A stretch of 64,000 nt of DNA from Hirsutella rhossiliensis (lineage: Eukaryota > Ascomycota > Sordariomycetes > Hypocreales > Ophiocordycipitaceae). Below, one piece after another: positions 12,001 to 23,179 of the stretch. The stretch's first letter is position 1. Each line of letters starts with the position of its first letter. The translations under genes and the position numbers were made by a program. Below the pieces are notes generated by a model, which searched no databases, was not told the origin of the DNA, and saw only the letters and a program-made list of their open reading frames with translations. Where the stretch lies: the NCBI RefSeq assembly GCF_020360975.1, contig NW_025408672.1, forward strand, positions 1,612,001 through 1,676,000, in the 5' to 3' direction.

Positions 12001-13000
12001 TCTAGTTAACGAAGTCCTTAAGGGCAAACTAGTTATACTTACTTAGGTAGGTCTATAAGAAATAAGGGATAACTATCCCTAAAAAAGCGTATATAAAAAT
12101 ATTACCTTAACAAAACTTTCCTAGTCCTTAGAGACGTCCGTTTAATTAACCTAAATTTCCTTATACGGCTGGTCCGGCTATAAAGGCGTTTATTTAGAAA
12201 TTCGTCTCCTAGTCTTTCCTTAGCTATAGTACTTATATTTAACGGTCTTTAGGCCCCTTATTTATACGCCCTATTATTAGCCTAGCTTATATAAAGCTAG
12301 GGGGCCTAGGTAACTAAGTCGTACGTACTAAAGAATACCGTTTCCTTAGGCTACTAAAAGAGGGTCCTTTATAGTAGACCTATTCCTCTTAGTAAGGAAA
12401 GCTAACTTCTTAAGTAGTTCCTTCCTATAAATAAGTTAGAATTCGAGAATAAATTAACTAAATTTTTCCTCGATAAGCCTAATAGTCTAATTCTTTTAGA
12501 CTAGCCTTATAGGCTTAGATGTCGTATCTTAAAAGATTCCTTCCTTTTAAAGAAAGCGGAAGGAAATTAAGCTCGTTAAAAATCGAGGGTAAAAAGCTAC
12601 CCTTTTTTATTAAAGAATTCGTATAGATCTATTACGTAATTTTATCGTAAAATTTACCCTTCTATATCCCTCTATCTATATAGTTAATTCCCCGGTAATA
12701 AGATATTCCCTCTATGCCCTTTTAAAGGACTAGAATTATAAAAGTAAATTATATATATTAAGGGAAGTACTAGAGTTAAGGATAGCTAATTTTCGTAGGG
12801 GATAGTTAGATAGTCCTAATAGGTAGTCTTACTAATCTATAGGGAAGACAAATACTATATTTACTATACTAACGATTTTTCCTTGAATTTATAGTAGCGG
12901 CGTTAGTTACTATTTCCTAGTAACCCGAATTTTATCTATCTTCTTTTATAACGAGGGGTCCTCCTTAAGAGACTATTATACTATTTCTTATAGCCTCTTT
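9060..13000 (-). pseudogene. Copia-A (i) pol: integrase, RT and RNase H
   Basis: Read on the minus strand. Integrase occupies about 12300-11750 and aligns with the better preserved copy (ii). RT lies at about 11000-10200; its catalytic box at 10277-10288 codes Y-I-D-N instead of Y-V-D-D, a change expected from RIP. RNase H lies at about 9860-9560 and includes the segment DRKSL-GY. Stop codons are frequent and all of the TAA/TAG type. The 190 bp deleted from copy (ii) are present here (11205-11394), so this copy shows the original length of the RT-proximal linker. Confidence 0.65.
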
Positions 13001-13029
13001 AAAGGGTTAATTCCTTTAGGTCGGTTTTC

Positions 13030-14147
13030 CTTAAAGACCTACTAGTAGTCTTCTAGCCGATAGGGCTTTTTATATACTTAGTAGGTAGGTCGATTCCTCC
13101 TTATACGTTTCTTCGAGGAATCCTCGTCCCGGTCTAGAAGGTCTGCTTAAAAACCCCCCCTTTTTACCCCTTATTGCTAATTTTAACGAGGTTCGATTTC
13201 GACTAGTTCCCTGATTTTTCGACTAACGGACTAAAAGGTCTATTAGGGACTAGTCTAGCCGGTCTAACTAACGGGACCGGGGCCGGGCCCGGAGCAAGAT
13301 GCGTAGCCGGGGCCGGGGCCGCAGCTATAGTTAACGGCGGCGTTAAGGCTCTCGAGGGAGGAGGAGCCGAAGGAGCAACAGCCGCAGCAGCAGCAGCGGG
13401 AGCCGTAGTAATAGGGGCTGCAGGTCGAACCGTCTAGGTCGAGTGCTAGCCTCGAAGGAATAAGACTACTTACTATTATACTCTAGTAGCTTCTTCTAGT
13501 TCGGCTAGCCTCTCGAAAGATAGTCGAGTAACCGTTACTAATAGGCTTTATTAGCAGAGATATATCCGTAGCTACTAGCCGGAAAGAGCTTCTATAAGGA
13601 AGTATTAGTTAGCTTCCTCGAGGATTTCTTCCTACTTAGCTAGCCACGAAGAAGCTAGTAGGTTCCTAGCAGAAAAGGCTCCTAGGTAGGCCGTATAGGT
13701 CTTCCTAATACGGTCAGTTATATAACCTCTTAAGGGAGCTATTAAGGTCTCGAGCTTTAAAAGCCACTGCCTAGGAGTCTCTTCCTCTCGAAGAGAGATT
13801 AGCTTTGCGGCACTAACGGATTCCGTTATCGCCGTACGAGCAGCCGTTAGCAACTTCGTCTCGTAAAGGTATTCCTTTCGGTGACTCTCGTATTCGCCTA
13901 AGGCAGCAGAAAAAGCTCTGTATTATGCAGAGGTTAGCTCAGAGAAGAGGGTAGCTCCCTCTATAAAGTCCGTTGCCCTAGGACGAAGAGGGGGCTCGAG
14001 AGGGTCCTGCTTATTAGAAAAGACTAAATTATAGATGGTTCTGTCTACACGAGCCCGTAGCTCCTTTACCTACTTATCCTAATCTTAGGGCTCTATAAGA
14101 ATCGTCCTACGGACCGTAGGGACGGCAGAGGAGTCGATTTTTATTAT
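13030..14147 (-). pseudogene. Copia-A (i) gag, lightly mutated
   Basis: The frame starts at 14147 (ATA for ATG) and runs downward. Between 13853 and 13632 a 73-codon stretch is free of stops, starting MLTAARTAITESVSAAK and passing KLETLIAPLRG. Codons with CA and TG survive, including a GCA/GCC run at 13380-13400 giving a poly-Ala segment. Compared with copy (ii) it has small private deletions: one base near 13247, five bases near 13496-13503 and one base near 13550. These break the frame although the surrounding sequence is nearly identical. Function: copia capsid. Damage here comes from indels more than from RIP. Confidence 0.75.
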
Positions 14148-14275
14148 CGTTGCGGAAAGAGGGGGCAGAAAAGTCGGTTAAAAATCGGCTTTTCTAGTAA
14201 GAGGGGTAAAAGGGAGCTACGAGGGATGCAAGAAGGGTGCCTTTTATAGCAGCCGGAAGGTATAGGAATACTATT

Positions 14276-14292
14276 CCTCCCGGGCTTATAAC
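14276..14292 (-). other. Primer-binding site of copia-A (i)
   Basis: On the minus strand the bases after the 5' LTR read GTTATAAGCCCGGGAGG. Its first 11 bases equal the complement of the initiator tRNA-Met anticodon arm (GTTATGAGCCC) once TGA to TAA by RIP is allowed. There is no TGG as used by ordinary 3'-end tRNA priming. Confidence 0.55.
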
Positions 14293-14768
14293 TCTCGCGA
14301 AGAGAGATACGAGAAGTGCATAAAAATACACGAAGGTGAAATTAGAAGTAAGGGGTCGGATAGGCAGGGCAGAGGGATTTGATTCTTACGGGGGCAGCAA
14401 TAAAGGTAGGGGAGTGATTGTTATATTTCCTTGATTGTCCTTCTTTCCTCTATCTAACGTCCATCTTTATACCCGTCTATCATCTTAATTAATAAAGAGG
14501 ATCCTGCTTAAAGAAGCTACTAATGTCCTTTTAACTACCGAGCTTTTTGCCGGTTTTTCCCTTCCTTTCTAGCCGTTGCCGGCACATCCGTCTTATCTCT
14601 CGCTACCTCTATAGGAAGCTATCGCTACTTCTGCTTCCCCTCTTGCCCCCACCCTCCTTTCTGCACCTCTTTTTAGCTCCTTCCTTAAAACCTGTTTTTT
14701 AGCTTCCTAGGTCCCTCGTGCCAAGGGATATCTCCGAGAACTGCGAAATCAGGCCACGCTTCGCGACA
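14293..14768 (-). repeat. 5' LTR of copia-A copy (i)
   Basis: Near-identical to 44925-45410. It ends at 14768 with CGCGACA, the unmutated form of the LTR terminus (TGTCGCG on the element strand). This is one of the few places where CA and TG are common. Confidence 0.85.
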
Positions 14769-15429
14769 TTAGTAATAAAAGTTAAAGAAGATAACCTAGG
14801 AGCTACTTAATAATTATAGAGAAACCCCTTTTCGGATACCTTAATAGCTAAGATTCTCTTACTAAGAAGTAAGATCCTTAGTTATAGAAGGGGCATTAAC
14901 TAAGTCCTTAACCTAGCCTACGCTAGTATAAACGAGCCCTTAATAGTACTAGTATAATAGTAATTAATTATAAATAAAGGAGATAAGGCGATTCTAGCTA
15001 TTAGATCTAAAATAATAAAAGAGATTATTAAAGTTATAGTTATAAAGGCTATAAGAGAATTTAAGAAAAATATTATTAACGCTAGAAAGAAGTTTAAAAA
15101 GATCTAAAAGGTTAAAGTTAAGATAGGGAGGAAACGACCTATTAGATTATATAATCTAAGAGTTAATACTCTCTTTAAGAGAAAAGTAAATAAGATTAAC
15201 CCTATTAATAATACTCTATTAAATAGCTCGACGCTAAAATAGGACCTTAACTAAAAAAAGACTAAATAAAATACCGTTAAAGATAAGATATAGCTTAGAC
15301 CCTACCTAGAATACTTAATAGGAAAATTCTTAAGTATATAGAAAGGAAAGTAGCTAATATAAAAGAGACTTAAAGTAATTTACGAATAAATTAAAGGCTT
15401 TCTTATAAAGGTAGAAATCCAGATCTTTA

Positions 15430-16330
15430 ATAGTATTTTATTTAATAAGGAAGTAGTATTATCCTAGGACTTTACTAAAAAAGGTAAAGTCGACCTAGCT
15501 ATAGCCCCCCTATAGGTTATTAGGATAATAGAATATAAGGCGTAGTAAGTAGCTTTAATTTTAATCTTAAAAGTAATAGAATAGAAAGTTATCGATATCC
15601 TTAAAATTAAACTAAAAATAAGAGTCCTTAAAGAAAGGCATAGGCCTTATAAGAACCCCCTTTTCCTTATAGTAAAGAAAGATAGAGGGCTATACTTAAT
15701 TAATTCTACTATATATATAAATACTATTATAATAAGAGATATAAACCTACCTCTAAATATAAATACGTTTAGCGACTACTTCTTAATATATAAGATCCTT
15801 TCCCTCCTAGACCTTTTTTTAAGCTATAATTAGATCCCTCTTAATATTAAAAGCTATAACTTAATAATATTCGCAATACTTATTAGCCTCTTATATATAT
15901 ATATACTTTATTAAGGGGCTATAAACTTAGTCGGCTAATTTATAAGGATAATATAAAGAATCTTATAAGACCTTATACTAAATATCTATAGGAATTTCCT
16001 TAATAATATAGGTATTAAAGGGCCCGATATAATATATAATAATAAAGAGGTAGCGCTAAGAGTAAGGAAATTTATCTTTAAATACCTTATTAACCTTAAT
16101 AAAGTCTTAGTTAATATCGAACTCTTTAGTTATATAATTATAAGGGCTAAATCGAAATTCTATTAGTAAGTAACGGAAGTTATTAGTTATATTTATAAAA
16201 TAAATAAAAGGTACTCTATTAAAGCTAAAGTTATTAAGATTAAGGAATAAATAAGATATATTAATATAACGTATATTAAAGCTTTCCTTAGTATTATAAG
16301 ATACTATTAAATCTAGATTAAATAGTTCGC
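15430..16330 (+). pseudogene. Gypsy-2 reverse transcriptase, catalytic Asp lost
   Basis: The plus frame reads LS-DFTKKGKVDLA near 15455-15500, then NPLFLIVKKD-G near 15655-15690. RT domains follow: LDLFLSYN-IPL at about 15807-15845, the LIIFATLI-LL segment, a GAINLVGQF segment near 15915-15945, and the catalytic box FLNN at 15996-16007. The family has F/Y-x-D-D here; both Asp codons (GAC/GAT) have become AAT. The palm continues to YIKAFLSIIRYY-I near 16280, the usual junction with RNase H. The enzyme would copy RNA into DNA; this copy is dead by active-site change as well as stops. Confidence 0.75.
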
Positions 16331-18570
16331 TATCTTAGTAAAACCCCTTATAGACCTATTAAAGAAAAAGGTTTACTAAGAGTAAGGAGATAAATAAGTA
16401 AAAGTAATAGCTACTTTTAAGGAAGCTATTACTAATTTAGTCTTTCTAGTATCCCTTAATATTAGCCTAGGAAGAGGAAATTTTATTTTAATATATAATA
16501 CTAGTTTACTTAGCTAGGAAGTAGTTATAATATAAATCGTTAATAGAAAGAGGCGCCCTATAAGGTTTAAAAGTAAAACGTAGTTACTAGTAAAAACTAA
16601 ATATAATACGATATAGAGGGAGTATAGGCCTATATTAAGTATACTTAGGAGACTAAGAATATACCTATATAGTATATATTTTATCTTAGAGACTAATATA
16701 TAAGTCTTAGTCGATTAACTAAAAGGTGCCCTTAAAGACGTCCTTAGAGCTATAGTAACTTACTAAATTAGCTATATTTTCCTCTTTAACTTTACTATAT
16801 AATACGTCGAAGGTAAGAAGAATAGTATAGCTAATAGACTCTAAAAAAAACCTAAAGGACCTTTTAATATATTATATAGGGAAATAGAAAGCGATATTAA
16901 AGAATTTATAGACTTTTACTTAAATATAGTATAAGGTACTAAGCTATAAGGGGACTATTTAAAGGAATTAAGGATAATTATAGACTTCCTTTAAATATTA
17001 AAACAGCCGGAGTACCTTTTTAAATAAGACTATAAGAAGCTATACCTAAAAAGTCTAAATTTCTATATTAAAGATTAAAAGCTTTAGCGACTCCCTAAGA
17101 AGGAAGAAAGGGGACCTATACTAGTCGTAGACGACCTAAAAGAATAGAAAAGGATTATTATAAAGTACTATATATAAATAGGATATAAAGGATAATAAGT
17201 TATATATACGTTTATAAAGAATATATATTAGTAGGCTAGCTTTTAAAATAATATTTATAGTATAATCTCTTCTTATAAAGAATACTAATACTTTATAACT
17301 AAGAGACCTTAGGAAGTTATAACTGCGATTATACCTAGCTACCTTATAAGTAAAATTTACTTTAATAGCTAGTATATACTATCTAATTATAGGTATTTAT
17401 ACCTTATAGAAGTATAAAACGACCTTACTAAATAAGTAAAAGTAACCCTAGTTAAAAAAATTACTATAGGAGCTATAATTAAATTTATACTCTTTATTAT
17501 TTATAAGTATAGCGTAATACTATACGCTATAATTAATAGAGGGCCCGAAATAAAGAAAGACTTTAAGTATATCCTAGAAGATATAGGTATTATAGTTATT
17601 TAAACTTTAGTATATAATTTAAAGGTAAACGTAGTAGTAAAATAAAGGCACTAAAGGTTAATAATAGTACTTATAAAAATAGTAAAGAAAAAGGGTAAGT
17701 AGATTAAATACCTTAACTAAGTAATCCTTATAAACTAAATAATAGTTAAAGAGTCTTATAGAATATTAGCTTTCTACCTACTATATAAATAAGAACTAGT
17801 ACTACCTCTTAAAGTAAAATACCTAACTTAGCGACTAATTAACTAAGATAAAGTAAAGATAAGAGAAGAATTATTTAAAGTATATATATAAGTTTTAGAA
17901 AGGAAAGAAAAAGATATAAAAGAAGCTAAGAAAAGAGTAATAAGATATTAAAATCGATTAGTAAAGAGGATAGATAAAGCTAATAAGTATATAATAAGGA
18001 AAGAGAGCTTATAACCTTAAGACCTTATCTTACTATTTAACGTAAGATAATTAAATAATCTAGGGAGGTAAGCTAAGTATTAGATAAGATAGAACGGTCC
18101 CTTTTAAGTAGTATTACGCTTAGAGTAGTCTTAGGCGTATAAGATTAAGACTCTAGATAAAATTATACTTAATAAGATAATCCTAAGAGAGTATTTAAAG
18201 AAGTTTAAAAAGGATAAGGAAGGTTAGTAGTACTTTACTAAGGATAACTAGTTACTTTAAGATAGGATTACTATTAATAAGAGGAAGAAAGAAGAAATAA
18301 TAAATAAAGTAAATAATTTACTACTCTTACTAAGTAAAGAAGCCTTAAACTAAATAGTACTATAGTTATAAGAACTCCTTAATAAACCTTAGAAGGATTA
18401 AAGCTAAGAAGAGAAAAAGGAGTAATTATAGATACCTAAGAAAGGCTTAAGATATACGATTAAGGTTTAGCTACTATAGCTTAGTAAAGTAAAACAGGAT
18501 CTCTATATAAGAGCCTTAAAGACGCTAATTTAATAAGAAAAGGAGGAGATAAAAAGGAGCTAGGGAGGAA
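16331..18570 (+). pseudogene. Gypsy-2 RNase H, integrase and C-terminal tail
   Basis: RNase H covers about 16380-16860 (LVKPLIDLLKK near 16330-16370, then a segment in the ECDAS position). Integrase covers about 17290-18000 with many stops; I cannot assign its three catalytic acids with certainty. At 18096-18104 the codons give GPF followed by -VVLRLE, the start of the chromodomain-type C-terminal region that targets Ty3/gypsy integrases to chromatin. A lysine-rich tail with REYLKKFKKDKE lies at about 18190-18225. Order and spacing fit Gypsy pol. Confidence 0.6.
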
Positions 18571-19039
18571 AAGGTAGTAAAGATAAAAATCTATAACTAT
18601 CGTAAAAAGTATACTAAAATCTAACTAGTAACTAAGGCACCGTCTAACTATTTAATCGAAGGACGACTATAATAGCCGAGATATTTATAAGCGCCTTACT
18701 TATTATCTTATCTTTTTAAATTTTCTACTTAAAGTTCTTTAAGTAAATAAAGATAATATTTCCTACCCTTCCTTAATAATAACTTACCCTTTACTACCTT
18801 AAAGAAGATAAATAGAGATATAATTAAATAATAAAGTAAGAAGATAAATATTCTTACTACTTACCTCCTTTAAAAATAAGATTTTTTACTTTATAGATAA
18901 GGATATTTATTTTTTATTATAAAGGGGGAGACCTATTATAGCGAAAATAAACGCGCCTATAAGATACATTTTAATATATTTTCGACTTATTAAATTAAAG
19001 ATATATATATAACCTTAAGAGAAAAACTTTTACTATTAA

Positions 19040-20345
19040 AGATAGCGACTAAATAAGGCTACCTACTCTTAGTAGACCTACTATAGACTATTATAAAGCG
19101 AACTTAAAGACTATTTAATTATTAGTCGAGAGAGAGCTTATTAAACCTATATAATCTCTTTTTAAGTAAAATAGGTATAAGGTTAATTTCCTCCCTTTCC
19201 TTTAAATCCTTAGTAAGACTAAAGGGATTAGGGATATTATAAAGAAGATAAAGGGCGGTCTTATTACTAATATACTTATTATAAAATTTATTAGTCTTAA
19301 GGTTAGTATAGAGATTATAACTATATATATAGTTAGCGAATCTATTAAGGTCGTAAGTAGCCCTATAATATTTAAGGAAGTACTACTATTTATAAATAAG
19401 CGCCTTAATCGAATCCTAGATATAGTTAGTATAAGAGCTACTAATAGTACTTAAAAGAGAGATATACTTATAAAAAGGAAATATAATATACTTATAAGCG
19501 GAAGTTATAGTTATTTAATAAGTTTAAATATACCCTTAAGAAAGGTAAGGGTTATAAGTTCTATATAAAGTAATTAAGACTACTTAAGAGTATTCTTACC
19601 GCCTTAAACTAAGCTAAGAAAAGATATATCTACGCGGAAAAGCAATTTCTATAAGGATATAAGTTACTAGCTACCGTTTATAATAAAGGGTATAAAAGAC
19701 GATTTAATTATACTAACCTAGCGTGCTCTTAAAAAAGTAAAAGAAAGGAGAGCGACCGCGTACTTTAATCCTAATAATATTAAGAGCTTTAAATAGAACC
19801 TATAACTTAAAGGTAATTTCTATATAAATTAAAAACCCTTAGTAACCGATATTATTTCTATTATAGACCTAGGTCTTAAAGTAACTATAGATCTATAAAA
19901 GAAGATAGTTAAAATAAGCTAAGTAGGATTAAATAAGTTAGATAGTTATTACTTAAAAGTACTTTATATAAAGAAGAAAGACCTTAGTATAATAATTCTA
20001 AGTAAGGAGAGTAGTAGTAATAAGGGAAGGTTATAGAAAAGTAGTTAAAGAGAGGTTAATAATATTTAATAGCTCTTTAGTTTTAAGTTTAGTAGTCTTA
20101 TAAGATATAATAAGGAAGAGGAGGTAGTCGTAAAAGGAGAAGATAAGAAGTAGCGGTCTAAAGAAAAAAAAAAGATAAAGAAGAGAAGAAAAAAAAGAGG
20201 AATAAAAAGAGTAAAGAAAGGAAGAAAGGGTAGAGATTAAATAGCTCCTTAATCGATAACTAGTAAAAGAAGCTATTTAAGTATAACCCTTAAATACGCC
20301 TAAGACCTTACTATTATAAAGGCTAGCTAAAGTAACTAATAACCG
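19040..20345 (+). pseudogene. Unidentified coding relic, Gln- and Lys-rich C-terminus
   Basis: One plus frame runs about 430 codons with stops only of the TAA/TAG kind. It starts around IKDS-D-IRLPTLSRP, has a helical middle (IRDIIKKIKGG at about 19230-19265, KRLNRILDIVSIR at about 19400-19440), then AEKQFL-GYKLL at about 19640-19675. After that a zone dense in TAA/TAG marks a former Gln-rich segment (about 19750-20110), followed by a Lys/Glu/Arg-rich stretch (20130-20240). No enzyme motif is visible. It lies downstream of Gypsy-2 and on the strand opposite Gypsy-E pol. It could be a gag-like protein, or part of an opposite-strand gene set of Gypsy-E. I do not recognise the family. Confidence 0.45.
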
Positions 20346-20599
20346 CGCGCTTTAATAACTATTTATTCCTCTTACTATACCTTCTTTCTTCCTTTTTTCT
20401 TCTTCCTTCTATATATATATATATATATACTATACGCTTCCTTACTTATAATAATCTCCTCTATTAATATAACTCTTATATATATATATATAACCCTTTT
20501 AGCTTCTTAGCGTTATAACTTAGAACTACTTACCCTAACTATTTAATCTTAACTTCTCCCTTTCTCTTACTTACTTTACCCTTTCCTAAGATATAGTAG
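20346..20599. other. Low-complexity spacer with pyrimidine and TA tracts
   Basis: A pyrimidine run (about 20378-20410, CTTCTTTCTTCC type) is followed by (TA)n at 20411-20431. Read on the minus strand the run is a polypurine tract in the position expected just before a Gypsy-E 3' LTR, but no second LTR copy exists in the window to prove it. Confidence 0.4.
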
Positions 20600-22690
20600 C
20601 GAACCTAAATAATATCCTAGGCCTAGCTATAGACCTCCCTAAGAATACTACTATTTTTTTTAGTATACTACTATTTAAGAGTAAGAGCTCTATTTTACTT
20701 ACTTACTATAGTAAAGTTAAAGTAAAAGGTAGTAAAGGGCACTTCTATACTAAAGATAAGGAAAGGTTTATAGACTAAGACTAATAGGACGTTTATAGGT
20801 AAAAGTAACCGCCTTAGTATATCTATAAAGATTATTAGTACTTAATACTAATAGGCCCTATTAAACGTTAGGATATTACCTTTAAAGACGCTTAGATAAT
20901 ATATAAGGGCGTTAAAAAGATAAACGGATTTACTAAGAATAAGGCCTACTAAGAAAAGTATATTATTAATATATATAACTTTCTCTATAAAGCTATTAAT
21001 AAATAATAAGCTATAAGCTTTAGCCTTAACGCGATAATTAAGATCTTAATAAAAGGTATTAAGAATATAGTATACCCCTTACCTTACCTACTATCGGTTT
21101 ATACTAACTATTAAGGGGAACCTATTAAAGATATAAAAGATAGATATATAAAGTACTATAAATACTTAAATAATAAGGAGTATTTAATTAAGTTTACCGC
21201 TCTTACCTTTAACCTTAGTTACTTTATATATAAATAAAGGTATATAACTAAAGTTATTAACTTTTTAATAGGACTAGATAAAGAGGGACTCTACTAAGGA
21301 GTATTCCTTTAAAACTATAAAGAAGGAAACTTAGTTATTTTTAATACTTAGAAAGAGGGACGGTATACCAGACTCTATATATTCCTCTAAGTATAGCGGT
21401 AGTTTCTTTATATCCTCTAAGTTCCTTATAACTTTACCTATATACTAGTCCCTTATACTACTTAATAAGAAAGGTAGGAATATAGCTACTTAGCCTTAAT
21501 AATAATCTAATACTAGGTTAAGGTATAGTTAGGCTATACCTTAAGATAATTAAGTAGTAATACTTAACGGTTAAAGTAATTTTAAAGTAAAGGTATAAGG
21601 TAATATAAGAAGCTCTATAAATAGATAAAATCTTATACTAAGACTAGTATTTCTTTAAGCTAGATAAGAGGATAAGTATAAAAGGCTATATCGATAGGCT
21701 AATATATAGAATCTAAGCTATCGCGGCGAATAAACTTAATTATATATAAGCGATATTATAGGGTAAGGGAGTTTCTTAGTAGTTTAATAGTAGGGTTAAA
21801 TAACTATAAAGGATACTATTTAATTAAGGTTTAATAACTTTTAGCGGAGTCTTTCTTATAAGGATTCCTAGGTATAAATAGATTTATTAATATAACTATA
21901 TTATCCTAGGAGATTAAGAAGAATAAGACCTTTAAGAAGTCTTAGTAGTAGTTAACCTCTTAAATAGGCCTAGTAGATAAAAACTATTACTTTAAAGAGA
22001 TATAAGACTAGCTAATATAGTAAGGAGAGTAAGAAAAGAGCTATTTACGTTAGCTACCCTTATAAAGTAACCTAACTTAAGCGCTTAAGCTATATATAGT
22101 TTCTTTATAAAACTCCTCCTTAAAAAGACCCCTAACTATTTAATTACGCTAATAGGAATTAAGAATAGGCCTAGACCTTTATTACCTTAAGCGTTAACTA
22201 AATTAAGCTCCTTATTTAAACTAAGTAACCTCGAGATAGGACCCCTACCCTAGAGTCTATAAAAGAGAGAGCTAAGCGCCCTTACTAGTCTCTTTATCTA
22301 TATAAAAATAATACCTTTATTCTCCCCCTTAAATATATAGCTAATTAGGCCTACTCCTTACTTACTATTAATAACTCCTTAGAATATATAAAGGAGTAAA
22401 AGACTTATAACTATACCCCCGCCGATAACCTAATAAGAAGCTAGTAGGAAAGAAAGGTAGATAGCGCGGCTACTAACTTACCCTAGGACTCTAAAATTAC
22501 TAGGCGCTCGGTTAATTACCCTAAGGCTAAAGACTTTAGTAACGCCTATAGTACGCCCTATTACTTTCTAGAAATAAAGTATAATAATAGCCTTTTTAGC
22601 TATAGTCTTTATAAGGTTTATACTAAGCTTTAAACCTACCTAGGTTAAAGGAGTTAAAAACCTAGGAATATATTAAAACTACTACTAAGA
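20600..22690 (+). pseudogene. Unidentified long coding relic
   Basis: A plus frame of about 690 codons with only TAA/TAG stops. Recognisable open stretches include SKVKVKGSKGHFYTKDKERF (about 20715-20775), GVKKINGFTKNKAY (about 20905-20950), IKDIKDRYIKYYKYLNNK (about 21125-21180) and, after one frame change near 22240, YTPADNLIRS and STPYYFLEIKYNN (about 22410-22590). It matches no retrotransposon enzyme I know, and I see no zinc knuckle or catalytic triad. It lies just beyond the integrase end of Gypsy-E pol and on the opposite strand, the same arrangement as the antisense frames of Gypsy-B and Gypsy-D. An unrelated inserted gene is equally possible. Confidence 0.45.
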
Positions 22691-23179
22691 TATTAACGAC
22701 TATAACTCTATATATTTATATAGGACTATTAGCGACGTAATAACGATTAGTTTATAAGACTTTATAGCTTATTTAATCTAGCTATACTTAAAGCTATAAA
22801 CTAGTAAAGATACTAATTACTTTATTTCCTTAACGCCTTTAAGAATAATAAGCGCGAATACTTAAGAGCGTATATAAGGGGTAGTAGATAATTATCTAAA
22901 AAAGGAAGTATATAAGTAAAGATAAGAAAGAGCTAAATAAGGAGCTTATAGGTAAAGGAAGGAATAAATAATATAAAAGGAAGGGATTATAGTAAAGGAG
23001 AAAAGTTCTATTAATAGTTTATTTATTTACTTACTTATATACTTAGGATAAGAGCCTTTACTTATTATTATCGCGCTCTTTTTATTAGTATCTTAGGTCG
23101 GAAAGCTACTAAGGAGGAGTTTAATAGGTAAGATCGTAACCTAATAGATATTAGCCTATTAAAGGGATAAGACCCTTAG
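22691..23179. other. Unassigned spacer before Gypsy-E pol
   Basis: AT-rich sequence with stops in all frames. It may hold the C-terminal end of Gypsy-E pol on the minus strand. No repeat partner in the window. Confidence 0.3.

Larger units (their letters stand above)
8470..14768 (-). mobile_element. Copia-A copy (i), complete, minus strand
   Basis: Element order on the minus strand is 5' LTR (14768-14293), primer site, gag, protease, integrase, RT, RNase H, 3' LTR (about 8954-8470). The length (6.3 kb) and gene order fit Ty1/copia. From about 13030 to 14768 it is nearly identical to copy (ii) and keeps CA/TG, while 8470-13000 is heavily RIP-mutated. The bases flanking it (TATAT left, TTAGT right) do not form a target duplication, and the left and right neighbours are different Gypsy elements. 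Confidence 0.85.
14769..19030 (+). mobile_element. Gypsy-2 (Ty3/gypsy), plus strand, 5'-truncated
   Basis: It begins at the copia-A junction without gag or 5' LTR. It carries a pol linker, RT, RNase H, integrase and a chromodomain-like tail. At 18918-18931 a polypurine tract (AAAGGGGGAGACC) is followed by TATTATAGCG, the probable start of its 3' LTR (TGTTATAGCG before RIP). The LTR end is not clear; I set 19030 where another coding frame starts. 18600-18900 has no readable frame. Confidence 0.7.

Noticed and set aside
8465..14773. Target duplication of copia-A copy (i)
   Set aside because: TATAT and TTAGT differ in ways RIP does not produce, and the flanks belong to two different Gypsy elements.
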